Source of the DNA: Tridacna crocea
Lineage: Eukaryota > Mollusca > Bivalvia > Cardiida > Cardiidae
Reading direction: 5' to 3'
DNA length: 64,000 nt
Assembly (NCBI GenBank): GCA_943736015.1
Contig: OX031064.1
Span: 31,433,361-31,497,360, forward strand
A program made the translations under genes and the position numbers. Below, one piece after another: positions 60,936 through 64,000 of the stretch (its first letter is position 1; every line of letters starts with the position of its first letter). Under the pieces are notes generated by a model, which was not told where the DNA came from, made no database searches, and worked only from the letters and a program-made list of their open reading frames with translations.

Positions 60936-61124
60936 TTAACTCTTTACCAAATAACGAAATTTAAGATTGGTCCAAATCAAAAGCATTTGCAGACAACAAA
61001 ATGAATGTAACTAAAGAACTGAATTTTGTTTTAGGAAGGGAAGAAAACATTGGGGAAAAGGAGAAATTGCTGAATGTTTCCAAAAGGCTTCTTTCACGGG
61101 GGTGTTAAAAGTTGGGATTGTGTG
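60936..61124 (-). mobile_element. hpA copy, right arm lost
   Basis: TTAA 60936-60939, CTCTTTACCAAATAACG, GGGGAAAAGGAGAAATTGCTG directly followed by AATGTTTCCAAAAGGC, end GATTGTGTGGTACATG. Confidence 0.8.
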
Positions 61125-61239
61125 GTACATGTATAATTATGTTATTAGTTACTGGGGTTAGCAAAGGCAAAGAGAATAGAATTTGTTCTGCCAAAAGAGA
61201 CATGTTGTAACTGTTATTTATTTCTTATTTAGGATTAGA

Positions 61240-61640
61240 AAAACTCTTTACCACACAATCCCGACTTTTATCGACCCTGAGAAAGAAAGCCTTTGAAAAC
61301 ATTGTGGAAAAAGGAGAAAATGCTGGTAACCAGCATTTTCTCCTTTCTCCACAATGTTTTCAAAGGTCCTTCTTCAAGGTCATTAACCCTTTACAACATA
61401 ATGCCAATTTTTGACGACCTTGAGAAACAGGACTTTTAAAAACATTGGGGGAAAAGTAGAAATACTGGTGGCCAGCATTTTCTCCTTTTCCCACAATGTT
61501 TTCTACCCTATGACAGATATCTTCCACAATTTTAGCAAGGTTAAATTTTGGGTCTACATATGCTTTGGATTCTTAAAGGTCTAAAATTTTGAAGTGTGGG
61601 AAAGCGTTAAAAGTCAGGATTGTGAGATAAGTTGTTATTA
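61240..61640. mobile_element. hpA fold-back derivative (left half + left half), interrupted
   Basis: AACTCTTTACCACACAATC at left and, after the nested element, AAAGTCAGGATTGTGAGATA at right. Both halves carry the ACAATCCC-type side, so the copy is an extended palindrome rather than a normal hpA. Confidence 0.75.
61383..61610 (+). mobile_element. hpA copy nested in another hpA
   Basis: TTAA 61383-61386 and 61607-61610. CCCTTTACAACATAATGCC start, GTGTGGGAAAGCG end. Target is the internal TTAA of the outer copy (GTCATTAAAAGTC). Confidence 0.9.
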
Positions 61641-61851
61641 ATTTTAGTGTCAAGATATTGCATTAGTGTCCAGGAAAGAAGTGGTCCCGATGATTCTGGG
61701 TCGTTAATACTCTGCACTTTGTGGTTAAGTGTGAAGGTTGTCATCAGGATATCCTGGTACAACTTTCAATCGTAACAATGGTGACATGGGTGTGTCCTCG
61801 TGCAAGGCACAGCAGAGTCCATGCCTTATACTGAGTAAAATTATTTACAAG

Positions 61852-62080
61852 TTAACCTTTTACCACACAATCTGACTTTTATCATGCCTGTGAAAGAAAC
61901 CTTTTGAAAACATTGTGGGGAAAAGGAGAAAATACTGATAACCAGCATTTTCTCTGTTTCCTACAATGTTTTCTTCCCTTCCTAAAACAAATTTCAATTC
62001 TTAAGTCACTTTCATTTTGTTGTCTAAAATTGATTTCAATTTGTACCGGTCAAAATTTTTTTGGTTTGGTAAAGAATTAA
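61852..62080 (+). mobile_element. hpA copy
   Basis: TTAA 61852-61855 and 62077-62080. CCTTTTACCACACAATC start; hairpin ATACTGATAACCAGCAT with mismatches. Confidence 0.88.
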
Positions 62081-62108
62081 ATAATTAATCAAAATATTTC
62101 TTGTGATA

Positions 62109-63443
62109 CGAGGGGCATTTTTTAAGTTCAAAGAGTAAGCCTATAACTTTTTAACACGATTATGAAGTTGCACGATTTTTTACACAGAACTTGCGTAATC
62201 ATTCCTCTCTCGAACAGTGTCACGGTATGCGGCGCACGAGGTCCATGTGCCTACTGCGCTGGTTATTTTCAACATGTGGTTTTATACACTATAGTAAAAT
62301 ATAGCGTTCAATATGGATGGAAAAATCTCTGAACAGAGGGTATATTGTAAGATTTGAGCACAGCTCCGGTTTCCGCCAACAGAAATCCATGCTGATTTCC
62401 AAAAAGGTTATGGGAATGGTGCTTTAAAGTATGCTACAGTTTGAAAGTGGGTACGTCATTTTAATGATGGTTGGGAGTCAATTGAAAATGACCCTCAGGT
62501 AGGTAGGCTTTTTCCGTTTTGACGGAAAAGAACGTTGCTACTGTGAAAACGTTAATTGAGGAAGACGCATGTTATACCATGCAAGAGATAGAAGAATTAA
62601 GTGGCATTCATTTGTCAAGTGTTTTAAAGATCTAACGTGAACAACTTGGGCTACGTAAGATCTGCGCGCACTGGGTGCCCCATTTGCTCACTGACGAGCA
62701 GAAACAAAGTCGGGTTAGACTTGCATCGCAAGTTATAGAAAAATATGATAAATGTGACCCTAGTCGCTTGGAAGAGATAGGTACAGGTGATGAAACCTGG
62801 ATCCATCATTTTCAACCCGCTTCTAAGGCTAAAAATAAGGTTTGGGTTTCATCTGAGGGCAACAGACCAGTCACTGTGCGCCTTTGCAAAACATCAAATG
62901 GCATGTATGTGATATTCTTTGATTCGAAAGGTCCAGTCCTTCAAATTCCAGTCCCAAAAGGTAGTTCTGTCACTGGAAAGTTTTACAGAGAAAGTGTTCT
63001 TACTCAACTTGTTGATTTTTATCAGAAACGCAGACCGTGCACTGGTGTCCGCAGTATCAAATTACTCCATGATAAGGCACCGGCCCATAAATCCGTTACG
63101 GTACGGGAATATCTGAAAGAATCTGGGCTCGATGTCTTAGATCATCCCCCATACAGCCCTGACCTGTCCCCCTGTGACTTTTGGTTGCTCCCAAGACTAA
63201 AGGAAATGCTGGCAGGGCACCGTTTTGAATCCCGTTATGGTATAGGCAGTGCGGTCCACCAGTGTCTGCAACATATACCTAAAGGTGCATACCAGGCGGC
63301 GTTCCGGAAATGGGTAGATCGGTGTAAAATGTGTGTGGAGGCATACAGGGCATATTTCGAAGGTCTTAGATAAATAAAATTTTGATATTTCAAGCGGTTT
63401 TAAAAAGACCGCCCTACTCTACAAACTTAAAAAGTATCCCTCA
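62109..63443 (+). mobile_element. mariner-type transposon, 1335 bp, TA target
   Basis: Flanked by TA (62107-62108 and 63444-63445). Imperfect TIRs CGAGGGGCATTTTTTAAGTT and inverse of TGAGGGATACTTTTTAAGTT, about 23 of 31 positions matching. Length, TA duplication and transposase identify the Tc1/mariner superfamily. TIR divergence and the damaged reading frame indicate an old, inactive copy. Confidence 0.95.
62313..63373 (+). pseudogene. mariner transposase, N-terminal half broken, catalytic half open
   Basis: Cut-and-paste DNA transposase acting in the nucleus on the element's TIRs. Start ATG at 62313 opens M-D-G-K-I-S-E-Q-R. The N-terminal HTH region is recognisable (Y-A-T-V, K-W-V-R-H-F, G-W-E-S-I-E-N-D-P) but contains TGA at 62355 and 62442, a one-base frameshift near 62510, and TAA at 62633. 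From 62675 a 232-codon stretch is open: W-V-P-H-L-L-T linker, G-D-E-T-W with first Asp at residue 39 of that stretch, H-D-K-A-P-A-H (second Asp, 133), S-P-C-D-F-W (third Asp, 168), spacing DD34D. The Lys in H-D-K replaces the usual Asn. Overall length, about 350 codons, is normal for mariner. Cannot make full transposase as it stands. Confidence 0.95.
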
Positions 63444-63479
63444 TACTTCTCTTTGATAGGAGAGAAATCCGAAATTTAT

Positions 63480-63652
63480 CTGAACACAATTAAACTGATG
63501 ACAATTTGAATACATACTGACAATAAATGCTGCTTAAGTGATGGAATTAGTCTTAGAAAGGGTAGAAAATATTTTGGGGTTAGTAGAAAATACTGTTTAC
63601 CATCATATTAACTTTTTCCACAATTTTTTCAAAGCCATTCTCCCCAGGGGCC
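63480..63652 (-). mobile_element. degenerate hpA copy
   Basis: CTGATGACAATTTGAATAC, AGAAAGGGTAGAAAATATTTT, TTTTTCAAAGCCATTCTCC; hairpin mostly decayed. Confidence 0.55.
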
Positions 63653-63930
63653 AAGCCCTGGAGCTCTTTCGATAGTGTACAGAACTTGAGAACAAAAGGT
63701 CCCTTGTTCGATCCCTCACTTTGCCATTTTCTTTCGAAGGATTGCAATAGGATTCCTTCCTGTCTCACCACTGACCTTTGTTTCGACTATAGTAATGTGG
63801 GAAAGCAGCCAGCGGCTTGCAAAGAATGTTGTGAGGAGTACTGGTAAAAGAAATTCCAGGAATGTATGGATAGGTGCACTGCCCACTGCAATATAACTGA
63901 AATGATGTTGAAAATTGGGTTAAACACTGA
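63653..63930 (+). mobile_element. SINE-H copy
   Basis: Head TGGAGCTCTTTCGATAGTG, B box TTGTTCGATCCCTCAC, body AAAGCAGCCAGCGGCTTGC, 3' end GCAATATAACTGAAATGATG then GAAAATTGGGTTAAACA. Confidence 0.85.
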
Positions 63931-63954
63931 ACAATTGATTTCCTTTTTGGTCAT

Positions 63955-64000
63955 TTAACTCCTAACCACACAATCGCAAGTTTTGACAACCCCAAAGAAG
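63955..64000 (+). mobile_element. hpA copy, cut by window end
   Basis: TTAA 63955-63958, CTCCTAACCACACAATCG, GACAACCCCAAAGAAG. Confidence 0.85.

Noticed and set aside
62919-63116. 65-codon frame inside the transposase
   Set aside because: Out-of-frame shadow of the mariner catalytic region.
1-64000. Retrovirus-like, LTR, Polinton or LINE reverse-transcriptase remnants
   Set aside because: No reverse transcriptase, integrase, capsid or protein-primed polymerase motif and no long terminal direct repeats were recognised in the reading frames.

Overview
This is a repeat-dense, apparently gene-free stretch of an animal nuclear genome. It is most likely from a bivalve mollusc. That inference rests on tRNA-headed SINEs whose 3' part ends in TGAAAACGGCGTTAAACA-like sequence, and on a roughly 140-bp array of the TGACCTACTTTTTGACC / GGCCTCTAGAGT type with a GAGCACTTTGTGC-like end; I know both from bivalve genomes, but the species was not identified. 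I found no host exon, splice-supported reading frame or functional RNA gene that I can defend. The only clearly recognisable protein is a decayed mariner transposase near the right end. No retrovirus-like, LTR or capsid-bearing element was recognised.

Family names below are mine. hpA: about 230 bp, TTAA target, ends near CCCTTTACCAAAC, central hairpin GGGAAAAGGAGAAAATGCTG, about 60 copies or fragments; its + orientation has the ACAATCCC side on the left. hpB: about 210 bp, TTAA target, ends CCCTTAGGCTGC / CCTTATCCTGC, central hairpin GATCAAGATCAGACTGCAC, about 25 copies. hpC: about 255 bp, ends GAGCCATGCTCTG then AAAAGGGGGCTTAA, central hairpin CAGGTCAGCCTGCGCAG. hpD: about 260 bp, ends GTGACCCATCACGC. 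hpE: 73-79 bp pure hairpin around CCTCGTAACTACAGCTTG. tirF: about 195 bp, ends GGCCTGTATTCACCAACC. tirG: about 540 bp, TTAA target, ends AAAGGTGGGTATTTAG. tirMu: 405-543 bp, ends CATCTTCGC, 9-bp target duplications. tirR: 1156 bp, ends TACCCCCATTCCACTAGG, TTA duplication. tirS, tirU and tirV are smaller inverted-repeat elements. SINE-H and SINE-I are tRNA-derived SINE groups; SINE-X is a third, with an (AATC)n tail.

Layout. 1-6.5 kb: hpA/hpB copies, a tirMu element inside an hpC hairpin, a 130-bp triple repeat and trinucleotide tracts. 6.5-9 kb: a 15-bp minisatellite, an AT-rich block and an old dispersed repeat. 9-14.5 kb: hpA, hpB, hpC, hpE, SINEs and tirG. 14.5-15.6 kb: tirR with an internal SINE-like segment. 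16-25 kb: hairpin elements, a tandemly duplicated hpA, a roughly 212-bp array interrupted by hpE, and CT/GA tracts. 25-36 kb: dense nested insertions. 37-38 kb: a degenerate roughly 70-bp satellite. 38-48 kb: nested hpA-in-hpB, SINE-X and the roughly 140-bp array. 48.7-49.5 kb: two head-to-head tirV copies. 50-55 kb: tirS, a SINE-in-hpB nest, tirF and a 232-bp-arm inverted repeat. 55-62 kb: an hpA-rich stretch. 62.1-63.4 kb: mariner.

The main biological content is this community of short non-autonomous DNA elements. Several unrelated-looking families share TTAA target sites, and some share CCCT ends and long central hairpins, which suggests mobilisation by one or more piggyBac-type transposases encoded elsewhere (inference). 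Nested insertions allow local age ordering, and several hairpins carry matching changes in both arms.
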